Positions 9,860-20,792 of a DNA stretch of 64,000 bases are shown piece after piece. Position 1 is the stretch's first letter; each line of letters starts with the position of its first letter. The position numbers were made by a program, and so were the translations under genes. Origin of the DNA: Macropodus opercularis (taxonomy: Eukaryota; Chordata; Actinopteri; Anabantiformes; Osphronemidae). The DNA lies in assembly GCA_030770545.1 (NCBI GenBank), contig CM061109.1:4402001-4466000 (forward strand), read 5' to 3'. A model generated the notes under the pieces. That model was not told the origin of the DNA. It made no database searches and worked only from the letters and a program-made list of their open reading frames with translations.

Positions 9860-10637
9860 TGCAGATTTTGTGTTGGAGAGCGGCCCCATATCAGGACAGG
9901 GGCATTCCCTGGTAGATCAAAACAGCAACACCAGTTGGATGTTGAAGCAGCCTTGGCAAGTAGTACCCATAGCCATGGAGTTAAAAGGCAGTGTGCAATT
10001 CCTCAAAGGTTGAATCAGGCATGGCAGTTGTTAATGACACTCAAAGATGCTGTTGAGTTGGTTATGTCACCCATCCACACTGATGAAAGCATAGGTCACC
10101 TAGATAGGTCCACACAGATTTAACATTGTTTTCCCAGAAGGGAAATTGATTCCCAAGCATCATTTTGTCGAGCATTACCCGCAGCTCATTAAAGCATTTG
10201 GCCCACTAGTGTTCTTATGGACAATGAGGTTTGAAGCCAAGCACCACTTCTTTAAGAAGAGTCAAGAATTCCATTAGAGGTTGTAAATAAGAACATTCAA
10301 GAATTTGTATTGCAGAAATGTCCTGGAGAGACAGTTGTTCATTTGACAAATAAGGCTGAATATCAGGGGACCTGTTACAGCATTGGCATGATGTTGATCT
10401 ATGGCTCCACTGGTGGGTTGCCCGACTTTGCTGAAATACTGCAAATCACCATTGTTCATGACAACTTGGTGTTTGCAGACAGATTGCAAAGTGCATGGTA
10501 CTGTGAGCATCTTAGATGCTTCAAGTTGGAGGACACTGGCACAGTCACAACTCACTGACATAAAGCCACTGTCTGCCTATTCAACGGAAGGCTGTCGAAT
10601 GGTTTCTCTGAAACACCACATCTACTTGACAAACTAG
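9860..10637 (+). pseudogene. Pseudogene of a multicopy teleost protein (LIPKHHFVEHYP family), copy A
   Basis: Three blocks in order on the plus strand resemble the C-terminal half of an uncharacterised protein family that I recall as multicopy in fish, often with N-terminal C2H2 fingers (not seen here). Block 1 (9,935-10,105) contains TLKDAVELVMSPIHTDE. Block 2 (10,111-10,258) contains LIPKHHFVEHYPQL and LWTMRFEAKHHFFKK. Block 3 (10,376-10,637) contains CYSIGMMLIYGSTGGLPDF and, in another frame, GCRMVSLKHHIYL. The blocks are in different frames with stops between, so no full protein is possible. Function of the family is unknown to me. A SAMD3-like pseudogene follows directly in the same orientation. 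Confidence 0.65.
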
Positions 10638-10850
10638 GTAAAGAATCAATTCACAATCATCTTGTGAATTGTTGTTGTGTGACACGTGCAAACAGAACCT
10701 TCTGTCATTACACTGACTCCCATGAATGAGGCTGCGTGTTCCTTTCCTGCGTCAGTGGCTCAGACTTTCCAGGATGACAGTTCCTCAGTCACTTCATCTG
10801 ACACGTTGTTGTTGTTCCACAGGTTGTTCCACAGTCACTTCATCTCATTC

Positions 10851-13094
10851 AGCCCCCAGAGTATCGATCCCACCCCTGGCCACATAATTTTGCGATACCC
10901 ACTTTTTCATTTGATGTTGAAATCCTCCTTCAAGAAGGAAATAAGGTTTATGAATGTGATGGCTCACTTCTTCAGAATCCAAGCTTGAACTCATGACTCA
11001 TACTTGAGAAACTTGCTAGAGCAATATTCAACTACACTGCTTGTCCCACCGGACTTCAAATACAGGCAGTTACAGAAGCTTTGATTAAAAAACATCCCTG
11101 CCTAAAAGAGCCTGGATCCTCAGTTTCAAGCATGTATGGGTGGCAGCAACGTCTTAAATAAAAGACGGCTAATTACCGCTTTAAAATGAGAAGACGTGAT
11201 GTACCTTGTCCTGAGCTTGACATAAACTCCTTGAAAAGGAAAACTCCTGGTAAAAAAAACCTGCACAAAATTGCAAGAGGCCAAAAAGAGCAGAAGTGAA
11301 CTATCTACCTCCACATCCAAGTGGAGAAACAGCTGAGAGTCTGGAAATGGAGAGACATGACCTTCTTAATGAGGTTAAGAAGAAGAACAACACAAAGGTG
11401 ATTCAAGAGAAAATGTCAAAGACATTCTCTTATAGAAGGTTCGAAGTCGTAAGTGGAAGTCCAGCTGCTGATGACTTCAAAGAGAGGTGGCCTGCTTTGT
11501 TTTGTGAAAGTGGGGTAGGTGAATCTTTAAAATTATAAAAATATTATGTGCTTTTCTGAGAACTAACATTATTTGATATTACAGTACAGTATATACAGTA
11601 AAGCACATTCCTGTTAAAGTCAGTTAAGTTAAAGCCAAATTAATAATCTTTATTTGGAGTTGATGATTGTAAATAGTTTATATCCATGTCATAAATTGTA
11701 CTTTAGCTCTCGACCATTAGCCCATTTTCTAAAGTTGTACATTCTGTTTTTTCAGGAGAATAACCACAATATCTCTGGAGCAGACCTTCATGTACAACCT
11801 AGATAAGTATACACCAAAACTTACTGCCCTGATGAAAGCCAAGGGAGGTGTTTTGGGACCAAGTTGAGGCCCTTCTTGGACAGGCTGAGTGGGGTATGTC
11901 CTGAATGTGGTAGCTTCTGTCTGTCTCTATATATTCCATTTTTCTATTTGCTTGAATTGCTGCTCTGTTTGATTTTGAATTTTCTTCTGTATGAGTAATG
12001 ATCCACTGTGGTTCTTTCAACAGATGCAAAGCAGTCAGATGAGACGTGACGCTGTTATCCGCAGCCTTATATTATATCTTGGTGAGAAAGAAGAGGAGCT
12101 GGGCTGGGAGACACAGCCAGCGTCTCCCAGCCTGGGCTCCGTCCTTCCCCACACGCGTCTGTGAGCATCTCCCGCAGGAGAGAGAGGTGACTTTGTTTTC
12201 CTGTCTGCATATTTTCTCATCTCACCACTGAAAATAAATTCATGTTTGATTATTTGAACCTAATGCTGCCTCGGCTTGAATTCCTGAGTTGGGACATCTC
12301 TGACCACAACACAAGCAGGAGCAAGTAACCAAATCATCCGGTCCCTGAAACAAAACGAGCCACATTGTTTACTCGAAATGAGGACGATCCTCCTCATTTC
12401 TTCCTTACTGATATTTACTGGTATTTACTGGTATTTACCACTGCTTCAGATTCAACCATTTGCACACACAAACACTCACAATCAGGTTAGGTTGACACAC
12501 CGGGGGGCATCTTGGAGATTCAATGTCTGGCCCAATGACACTTTCATTGTAATCTGGATTTATCAAGTCGTAGATTTTCCTAGGCTACATTAAACTGGCA
12601 AGAGGCACAGTCTGTAGCTGAGAGCAACATTAAATCCACATTTTTGCAAGGGCTTACAGTTTGTGTTGTGGATCTAGCTTGTCCCATGATTTAAGACTGA
12701 TTCACTGGTAATGTACAGGTGTTTTCCTTGTTCATTATGCATTATCAACTAAGTTACTTATCAATATAAGACTTAATTTGTGGTATTTTGTACGCAGGAG
12801 GACAGACGCAGCGATGCCTCTCACCACATCCTTAGGATCCTGGTCGTCCATAGAGGAGATGGAGAGGATCCAGTGGACGTATCAATAATTCTGGAAGGCA
12901 AGGAGATGCTTACAGGATGCAGCAGCACTGCTACAGCTTGTTCACTACTTATGGGGCTAATTTATACCCTCAACCTTGCCTACCCCCCTGTACTGCGTTA
13001 TACCTTTGAGGTGTTTCAGAAACTTTTTCTGGAACTGGACATGATTAAACTTTCTCCAAAAGTACAAGCTCTTAAGCTTAAGCTGTTAACTTAA
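10851..13094 (+). pseudogene. SAMD3-like pseudogene, four recognisable exons
   Basis: The conceptual product matches, by recall, the teleost multicopy proteins annotated as sterile alpha motif domain-containing protein 3-like. Exon a (about 10,851-11,514) includes RSHPWPHNFAIPTFSFDVE, KKHPCLKEPGSS and RAEVNYLPPHPSGE, and ends at a donor (GTAGGT). Exon b (11,756-11,893) includes TISLEQTFMYNLDKYTPKL. Exon c starts at 12,024 (MRRDAVIRSLILYLGE). Exon d (12,798-13,094) includes IILEGKEMLTGCSS and YPPVLRYTFEVFQKL and ends with a normal stop. Lesions: TGA at 10,994-10,996, TAA at 11,159-11,161, a frameshift near 11,275 and another in exon b. The preserved introns show it is a decayed gene copy, not a processed transcript. 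The SAM domain itself is not visible. Confidence 0.75.
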
Positions 13095-13574
13095 ATGACA
13101 GTACTGAACTGTTCAACAGTACTGTCAACGTTTGTCTTTTAGGTGAATTTTAGTTTCTGTGATTGATGTTTGTGGCCATGCTAACATTTTATCTGTAACT
13201 GTTAATGCTTTTAAGGTAAGGCTATTCTAGATCAAAACTTTGAGTAGTGGTGGTAATGTTGGTGGCTGGATTTAGCTTAACATGAACTTTTATTTTGTAC
13301 ATTTGTGGCATTTCTTTCTGTTTTATTATTTTATTTTGACATGCAAAATTAGCCTTAGCCTCTGTTATTTTGCATCACAGAACAGTAAAACGCTCAGGGT
13401 AGATTTAAGTTATTCTTCATTTTAGAATAAAGCAAATTAAAACTTGCTTTGGTGACTGAGATGGCAAAGGGCTACTGAAAATCTTTGTATCTGTGTCTTG
13501 AAATGAACCGTGTTTAGAAAATACAATGTTTAATTATATTCTATTTTGTGATTTGTGATCAATGTTTATGAAAA

Positions 13575-13580
13575 AATAAA
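13575..13580 (+). promoter_or_regulatory. AATAAA polyadenylation signal
   Basis: This hexamer lies about 480 bases after the stop of the SAMD3-like pseudogene and would end a plausible 3' UTR. It may be the relic of that gene's polyadenylation site. Confidence 0.4.
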
Positions 13581-14480
13581 GATTGATTTTGCAATGTAGT
13601 ACATTTGGTAACATTTACATAACTATAGTGAGTAAAACAACATCATACAAGTAAATAAATTTAACAGTCAATTAAAAAACAATATAATAAAATGTACTCA
13701 ACTATTAGAACAAGATTTACTTAATATTTTCTTGCTCATGAGGAGCCTGTGGAAAAAAATAAGTGATTTTAATAAAAGTAAATCATTACTTAAGTAAAAT
13801 TAGGTAATATTTAATTTGCCTTTTCAATTGTGTTAAGATTAGTAGCAAGTACATTTAACTTTATTCTGGCAGGTAAGCTGTACTTAATATTTTGGCAGTA
13901 AAATGTACTTACAAAGCATAAGCGCAGGATTTTAAGGATTTAATCAAGTAAATCCTACAAATTAGTAAATTTTATTTTAGTGTATAATCTGACAATGCTG
14001 TCTCTTCAAACAGTTCCAGTGGCACAAGACCAGGTTGTATGGCCAACGTTCTCACAAGTTTTTAACTATACAAGGACCCCCTGCTAACTGCCATTCAATA
14101 TTCCAGCTAGAAACACGACACTGTCCCTGTTTAGATCCACTCATCAGCCTCGTACAAGCTTTTGCCAAATACACAGCCATAGATGATGAGACGAGACAAT
14201 TATTGCAAATATTCCCACCATACACGGTATCATATACAATCACATGCATATGGACATTCCCAACATCAGCAGGACACTTATTCATCCTGTGTGGACTGGT
14301 TTTGTGATAATATGCAACCTGCATCACTTCCTCTGAATACTACTCAAGCAGATCCAGTTGAAGCCCCACTCAATGATGCAAACATCACACATTCTGACAC
14401 ATAAAACACCTAAACATTCTGTGGGCCACTCAGGTCTGAACTCCTGACGTGGCCAAACCTAATTTTGAACAAGAAACAAG
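13581..14480. other. AT-rich stretch and unassigned sequence
   Basis: 13,600-13,990 is very AT-rich, with many repeats of GTAAAT/ATTTAC-like words on both strands (for example AAGTAAATC and GTACTTAATATTTT). It looks like a dispersed noncoding repeat, but I cannot name it. 13,990-14,480 contains short overlapping frames on both strands, none with recognisable motifs. Confidence 0.3.
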
Positions 14481-14560
14481 CCCCTAACTTACTTAGTTGA
14501 GACACTTTGCCCGCATCAGAGGCTTATGTTGAGCCTTTTGCGTCCAGCTGCAGGTGGTGG

Positions 14561-14592
14561 TTGCTCCTTCCATTTTAAAATGGAAGGAGCAA
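14561..14592. repeat. Perfect 32-bp palindrome
   Basis: TTGCTCCTTCCATTTT is followed immediately by its exact reverse complement AAAATGGAAGGAGCAA, with no spacer. It lies just upstream of the retroviral pol relic. Confidence 0.95.
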
Positions 14593-14699
14593 AGAAATGT
14601 CAGCTCAAAAGTGAAGAAAATGACACAAAGCCAACAGGACTAGAAACAGACACGCAGCCGCCACCACATGTTTACATGTAGCAACGTGAACAGTTTACA

Positions 14700-16862
14700 C
14701 TGTTGTCAGATAGAGAACTAGCAGGTCACGTTCACGGAGCTTTCACCCTTGAGATGCAGAAGAACACGACAGATAGAGCACACACAGGAATGATGATACT
14801 CCCCAGTGCCCACAAACCCGCAGTTAGGGAAAGGACCAAAGAGCAGACAAGAAATATAACTCCAGGATATCCAGATTTATCACTAGGAGATAAGGGACAA
14901 AGATGAGCAGACATTACAATGTACAGATCTGAGAGGAGAGAAACAGATTGTGTATGAGCAGCACTGAGCTATATGGCTCCACTGCTGAGTAAAGCAGCCC
15001 AACAGCAGCACAGATATGTGCCGTGGAATTTCATGGATATGACAGGACTGGTGAACCGTCTTCCAGCTTTAGCTGATGGAGCTGACTAGGAGAACCGAGA
15101 AAGCTCAAGAACCAACTCTTTCTTTCTACTGCACCATGATGCGTGATGGCGATCAGAGTCCACGGACTAGGAACATCAAGGATGGATTCAAGTTCCAGGC
15201 TCAGCACCACACGTCGCTCTCATCATAGGGTTAAGAGATGCAACAGAAAGAATACAACCTACCACACGAGGATTAATGGACCAAGGGAGTAATGATCAAA
15301 ACTAGGAGTATGTGCAACACCCCAATCTTTCCAAAGAAAACCAAACATCAATGACTATAAGTTAGATCAACACTCATTAATGCAATAGTACAGGAATAAC
15401 ATCTTACTGCACCAGACCCACACACACTGCTGTCCAACATTCCTCCAGGAATGGGCTGGTATACTGTGATCTTCATCATCTAGATATTCAATCCACAACA
15501 CTGATGTATGTGGTCTATGATGGCATTTTGATCTGCTCAAAAAGTAAAAAGCAGTGTGAAAGACTCAACTGCAGTATTTAAGGCCTTAGCAGCTGGACGT
15601 CATAAGCTCAGTAAAAGCAAGCTGCAGTTCTGTCAGAAAACTGTAGAGTCGTTGGGACGGCAGCTTAGTGGTGAAAAGAGGCTTATAGCACCTTCTCAGG
15701 TAGAAGCTGTTATAAAAGCTCCCCAACCACTAACTCTGGGACAGAAGTTGTCATTTTTGGGGATGGCTGGTTACAGCAGACCCTGGATATGTGACTATGC
15801 TATGACAGCAGCTCCTTTATGAAACATGAAAAGAGCAGCTGGACAAATAATCGTTCAGCCCCACTTGTGTGGACAGAAGAAGCTAAAGGAGCATTTCAGA
15901 AAAAAAGACCTGCAGACTGCTCCAGCTTTAGCCAATCCTGACTATACGACACCATTTCACCTTTATGTGGCTGAAAGACAAAACTGTGCTGATGCAAGAC
16001 TCCCCCACAGGGAAACAGCCCATAGCCTGTTACAGCACTAAGCTTGATAACACTGAGGAGGGACTGACTCCCTGCTGCCAGAGATTGGCAGCAGCAGCAG
16101 CATTTACCCATAAGTAAGCATCAGTTCTAACAGTGGGACACCCTGTGACATTGTATGTATCTCACCAACTGCATGCTATGCTAACTAGTCCTTGATTTGT
16201 TGTTACACAGGCCAGAAGGACTGGTTATGAAGTGTTACTATCAGGACAAGAACAAACTGTGCAGCGGTGCAACACAATAAATCCCACACGACTGCACACA
16301 AGAAACACACACATTCATGCAAGTATGAGAGAATTTGTACAACCAACCGATTCCATCAGATTCATTTTGTTTGTGGATGAGTCGTGCGTATGAAACAGGA
16401 AGGCATGCAGCATGTGGGGCATTTTATAAAGTACAGCTTAGATCAGCCATGTTCAGCACAACTTGCTGATATTAGGGCCAAACAGACACAATCTATCCAG
16501 ACAGTGCATATGGCTATGGAGTGTGTCACATATGGATTTATCCATGCGGCTGGCTCACCTGTAGTGCATGGAGAAGCTGTGGCACAATTGATTCTCAAGT
16601 GCAGCTACCAAAAGAGTTAGAGGGAAAGATTCCTGTTTGTAGTAGTGCAGGTTTAGTAGATGGATGGAAGCTTGTCCAACAGCTGAACCAGACCACAAAG
16701 CAGCAGCTAAGTTTTTGTATGCAGTGTTTCCCAGATTTGACAATGCCAGATACTATATCATCAGACAAGGGTCCTCACTTTCTGTCAAGTGTGATAAGAG
16801 AAATGTTTCATATCCCAGGAGCAGCAGGTGATGGGCCCTCAGTCAGATCCTGGTCACCCTGC
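14700..16862 (+). pseudogene. Endogenous retrovirus-like pol relic
   Basis: This is a decayed, non-functional retroviral pol segment of the type found in fish genomes. From about 15,430 the reverse transcriptase is recognisable: its catalytic box near 15,505-15,530 is altered, followed by the SKSKLQFCQ stretch and the LSFLGMAGYSRPWICDYA connection (15,556-15,822). RNase H-like sequence spans about 15,900-16,620 in several frames. An integrase-core fragment (SSDKGPHFLSS) is at 16,757-16,790. Stops and frameshifts separate all parts. 14,700-15,430 may be 5' pol or gag remnants, with only a weak gag-like patch near 15,035-15,090. No LTRs, primer-binding site or env were found. Confidence 0.75.
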
Positions 16863-17627
16863 TCTTGACAACCTTGATGTACCTCCACGTACACCTGTCT
16901 GGGGACAAGACCTGTTGGAGGAGGAGAATGTTTCCTATCTTTTCCCTCTGTTCTGTTTGTGTTTGTTGTGCTAACCCTCTCAGGTTTAGCAAGACTCTCT
17001 CTACGTCCTTTTCTGCTCCTACGTCAGATATTCTTGAAATATTTCCTATTGTGCATCCTCAGTAGAAATTATTATTGTTACTTTTTTTATTATAGTTAAT
17101 TTAAATATCATGATTTTTTACTTGTGCAGAAGACAACACCTTGTATTGTTAAAACTACCAGCTAAGAGCAACAGACATTTCCATTTTTGTGCTTTACATG
17201 GGAAAACATCAACCAATACACCGTGGACACAGAACGACTTTGATTTGTTTTCACATGTATTTTTCAAAATATGTGTAACCCTATGGAAGAAATCTGGGCC
17301 ATAAGTCTTCAAAAAATTAACTCCCAAACGAAAACAAGCTATTTGAACCAAAACTATGAAAAACTGTAACCAAAGTTTCTCAATTCAAATATGAGTAAAT
17401 TATTATTAAAATAAACGTTATATTTAAAATTGGATGCTATATCTTTATTGATACATAACACCCATCACTGTAATAAAACTGTAATAAAAAGGCAAATAAA
17501 ACTTCTGCCTGGCCGCAGTTGTCAGTTTGCATAAAGACTGCAAAACAATTTAATTGGTATCAACTTGGCTGCTACTGAATCTACAGAACTGGCCTCTATA
17601 GGGTTCAATGTTCCTCCCTAGCGCTCA
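16863..17627. other. No recognised feature
   Basis: Short frames only, none with motifs. Composition is AT-rich and resembles intergenic DNA. Confidence 0.4.
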
Positions 17628-17641
17628 GCGCCATCTACTGG
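17628..17641 (-). promoter_or_regulatory. Candidate CTCF motif
   Basis: On the minus strand CCAGTAGATGGCGC fits every position of the vertebrate CTCF core CCASYAGRKGGCRS. It sits in non-genic sequence just left of an (AC)30 run. Binding is not shown; the motif alone is weak evidence. Confidence 0.35.
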
Positions 17642-17698
17642 CCCATGTAGCTGATTGCTCTAACAAGCACATCATTTACAATCCTCAAAACCTTGAGG

Positions 17699-17700
<2 letters not shown>

Positions 17701-17760
<60 letters not shown>
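17701..17760. repeat. (AC)30 microsatellite
   Basis: Sixty uninterrupted bases of AC. Confidence 0.97.
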
Positions 17761-17763
<3 letters not shown>

Positions 17764-17988
17764 GTGTGACTTATTTTCACTTTTCTCTCCTGAATTGCAC
17801 CATGAACCTCTCATAATGACTTTTACCTACTTTTATTGCATTACCTCTATTTACACATAGTTACATTTAAATGCGAGTTTCAGACAGAAAGTCAGTGTCT
17901 GGCAGAACTACAAAAAATCCCAAACATCTAAAACATGCAGAGAAACTCCACATCTGCTGTTTTTGTAGCTTTATACATCAAAGATATA

Positions 17989-18384
17989 TCAAAACTCTTT
18001 ATGAGCATGACATTTCTTATCTAGTAAACTCCTAAATCGAAACATATCAGCTAAACACAGCTGTGAGATAAATGTGGAGCACTTTGTTTTTCTGAACTGT
18101 CGTAAAGTGAAGAGGAGAGTGAAAACAAAACTTCTACCAACCTCTAAGTATCTGCATATGAAGCCGTACTTGTTTAGGTAATAGATCAGCTCCCACCACT
18201 GCCTGTTTTCTGCAGTGAAAGCAAGATTCAGTGGCGAACTGCTAACATCACCTGGTGGTGTTAATGTGCAAGTATCAGCTACACAACCAGCTGCTACTCT
18301 TGGACAACTTGCTGTGTTTTGGCACCTGTGGATCGGTTTAGGCTGACGCTGAAGCAATTTATTATTGGTTATTTTAACTAGCAT
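17989..18384 (-). other. Unassigned 131-codon ORF, possible exon
   Basis: It starts at an ATG (18,384) and is open to 17,989. The middle part (AENRQWWELIYYLNKYGF) has a protein-like composition and is followed by a possible donor (TTAGAG|GTTGGT) near 18,140, after which the frame becomes low in complexity. It may be an exon of about 240 bases, or chance. I recognise no family. Confidence 0.25.
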
Positions 18385-19838
18385 TAAAATAAGCAGATGT
18401 TTTTAATGTTGTGGCTGTTTCTCTGATGTCATTGGTTGTCATGACATAACTAGACTAGAACCATAAATACCACATCAGGTCTTACACAGAGTACTTATAA
18501 TTAATCTAAATACCAGACAGGACATGATGCAATTAACAATTAACAGGCTTGTGCATTGGATTCAAATGGAAAATGTTTATTTCACCTAACATTAAACCAC
18601 AAGTCTTTTCAAGTCAAGTGAAATTGTTGCAGTTTGCCATGACACTGCTCATGTACTGACACTCACGCATTACACAGTTTCATGGAAAATCGAAGGCACG
18701 ATGAAGAATCTGAATCATGAAGGCAAACAATGCTCTGCCGTGTTTCAGGTGGAGGTGATCTGTTGTGCGGTATCACGATAGCTGGAGACGATGAACCCAA
18801 CGCAGCATGTCCTGGATGGGAAGAGGTCACACAAAAAAAACATTCACCCATCAGGGGGCAGTCTTCACTGACAGATGGTGTGATCTCAGTAGAAGTGCAC
18901 AGTTTGACATGATACATGTTGCTTGCTATTACCAAACAGTGATATACATCACTGACAGGTTTATAAAGCTTCCATCAACATCTATACTTGGGTTAGCAGA
19001 TTTGGCTTTTTTTGATCCATTTCTCTTTGCTCCAACTCCTGGATTCTGGGGAGAGTATTTAAAGTTTTAACTTACCCGCAGTAAAAGCTCCCTCACAGTC
19101 TTGAAATGTTTCTACGTGGGACAATGAGTCATAAGCATGAGAGAGAAGATTCCAACAGGATGTGGGATGAGAATGAAGCTATGATTAAAAGTACTTATAC
19201 TTTCTGAAAGGTCTAGAAAAATTCTGTATTTACTGTCTAAATTAATCAAATCCTGCATCTCTGGTGGCGTGGTGGTGCATCAACCTATGACACAGGTAGT
19301 TTGCACATTTAGGAAGGTTCAATCTGTGGCACTTCTGTTCTCCAGCCAGCTGAGGCAATGTCTCTTGGGACTTTGTAGCTGGTTCATGGAACACAGGTGT
19401 CATTTCATGTATCTGATTAATCAGGTTGAATTCTGGTTAGTCAGCGTCTTGCTTTTGTATTCTGGTTATTAGAGACCATCTTGCTCTGTACTTAGTCAGG
19501 TAGGATTTTGTTTTATAGACTAATTGTTATTGTATTTATCCTCATAGCGAGTGACTATAGTTAGTTGTTAGTTGCTAGTTGTTTGTTTATTAAAGACAAT
19601 ATTCCTGTTGAATCACAACCAGCCTTCCAGTGTCTGCTTTCTTGTTTGTCACACATTCGCAGGTTTTGGAGTAGCGTATATTCCTATTCAGATGATGTCT
19701 TTTTGGTTAAAATGCTTCTGTCCCAGCATTTTAAATATGTCAAGTTAAACTTTTTTATCTAAAAATGAATTGAATTTCACTAAATTTAAAACTTATACTG
19801 CATGAAAATGATCACTGAAAAAGACAATAAAACTGAAA
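18385..19838. other. Unassigned intergenic stretch
   Basis: No gene is recognised. 19,320-19,660 has an LTR-like texture (AT-rich end with an ATTAAAGA block), but I found no partner copy, so no call is made. Confidence 0.3.
18848..18861 (+). promoter_or_regulatory. Candidate CTCF motif (one mismatch)
   Basis: CCATCAGGGGGCAG matches the CTCF core CCASYAGRKGGCRS except at the fourth base. Its orientation is opposite to the motif at 17,628-17,641. Confidence 0.25.
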
Positions 19839-20139
19839 AGCTGACGTGGCCTTTTCTAGGGATAACAGTAAGTATCACAGCAACAAATTGGTGTCATGGA
19901 TCACATTAAAAATACAACTTCGAATGTACAACAGATGAAGAAATGCACAATTATAATAAGAAGAACTTGATGTTTGACACTGACAGGTACTGACACCAAT
20001 GATGTAAAAATGAAATCCAGGCAGGGGACCACAGTGATGGCCCTACTTCTTTACCTGATTATTAACATCCCATTGAAAGGAAGAGACATCTCAGTCTCAA
20101 CTGCCACTGCAGGAGTGTACTTGTGTGTCACCTGGAATT

Positions 20140-20444
20140 GTGAGTCAAATGACTCCACAACACACCAACATGACTGGAAAGCATGTTTATAGTGTGATGT
20201 GTGCCGTGCGGTGAACATGTTGCATATAGGTTATTTTATTTTCTTTTTCTTTTTCCTTTTGGAACTTCTTCGCACTTATGTCCATACATGTACATACTGT
20301 CAAACAATTTTACTCTTTTTCTTTTTGTAATTATTGTAATCCTTTTATTCTGTCTGTAATTATGCTGCTGCTGGGTCATCAGAATTTCCCCATTGCGGGA
20401 TAAATAAAGTCCTATCTATCTATCTATCTATCTATCTAAATGTC
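20140..20444 (+). mobile_element. 5'-truncated non-LTR retrotransposon tail with TATC repeats
   Basis: About 300 bases end in CCCCATTGCGGGATAAATAAAG and a (TATC)n run, a 3' end common to several fish LINEs (Rex1- or RTE-like; clade not certain). It is flanked by the 14-bp direct repeat TGTCACCTGGAATT at 20,126-20,139 and 20,445-20,458. The uninterrupted paralogous site in copy A (near 590-605) has this sequence once, so it is a target-site duplication. No coding sequence remains. Confidence 0.8.
20413..20438. repeat. (TATC)n microsatellite tail
   Basis: About six and a half TATC units form the 3' tail of the LINE fragment. Confidence 0.9.
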
Positions 20445-20502
20445 TGTCACCTGGAATTCAGTGGAAAAACAAAAACACAACAGATAGAGACCATATCTTT
20501 AC

Positions 20503-20792
20503 AGATTAAGAAGCTGTAAGTAAGTAAGTATCAGCATCAATAGGTGCTTAAAATGTCCTCATCTGCCTGAGCATGTTTTTCCATCCTGTCTACTGTAGTG
20601 AGTAAGTGTGGAACCTCAACTACCTACTCACTACCCTTCAGACAACTTCACCTGGATGAATGAGAATCTCCACAGACAACTACAGACATTGTTTCTACCA
20701 TAGCCCCAAGTACAAACCAGAGCACGTTGCTAACTTGTAACACATTCAGGCATAAGTTAATAAATAAAGGCAAAACAAGATATACACTTCAT
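20503..20792. repeat. 290-bp direct repeat, left flank of L2 #2
   Basis: Begins AGATTAAGAAGCTGTAAG and ends ATATACACTTCAT. The same 290 bases, with only about two substitutions seen, lie directly after the L2 tail at 22,669-22,958. It fits a very long target-site duplication. Confidence 0.9.

Larger units (their letters stand above)
1..10336 (+). repeat. Segmental duplication, copy A (direct orientation)
   Basis: This block matches 57,605-64,000 nearly base for base in the same orientation. Position 1 pairs with 57,605 and 10,336 with 64,000. The offset drops from 57,604 to 53,664 because copy A holds a 3.94-kb L2 insertion (4,246-8,185) that copy B lacks. Other small differences seen: about 10 extra bases in A near 2,070, 8 extra bases in A near 2,335, 6 missing bases near 9,243 and 13 missing bases near 9,468. 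The homology is still running at both limits, so the unit is longer than shown and copy A probably begins before the window. Confidence 0.95.

Noticed and set aside
14035..14404. Overlapping 70-90-codon frames on both strands
   Set aside because: No motif or ATG support; mutually antisense frames cannot all be real.
19320..19660. Possible solo LTR
   Set aside because: AT-rich end with ATTAAAGA looks LTR-like, but there is no second copy, no clear TG...CA ends and no target duplication.
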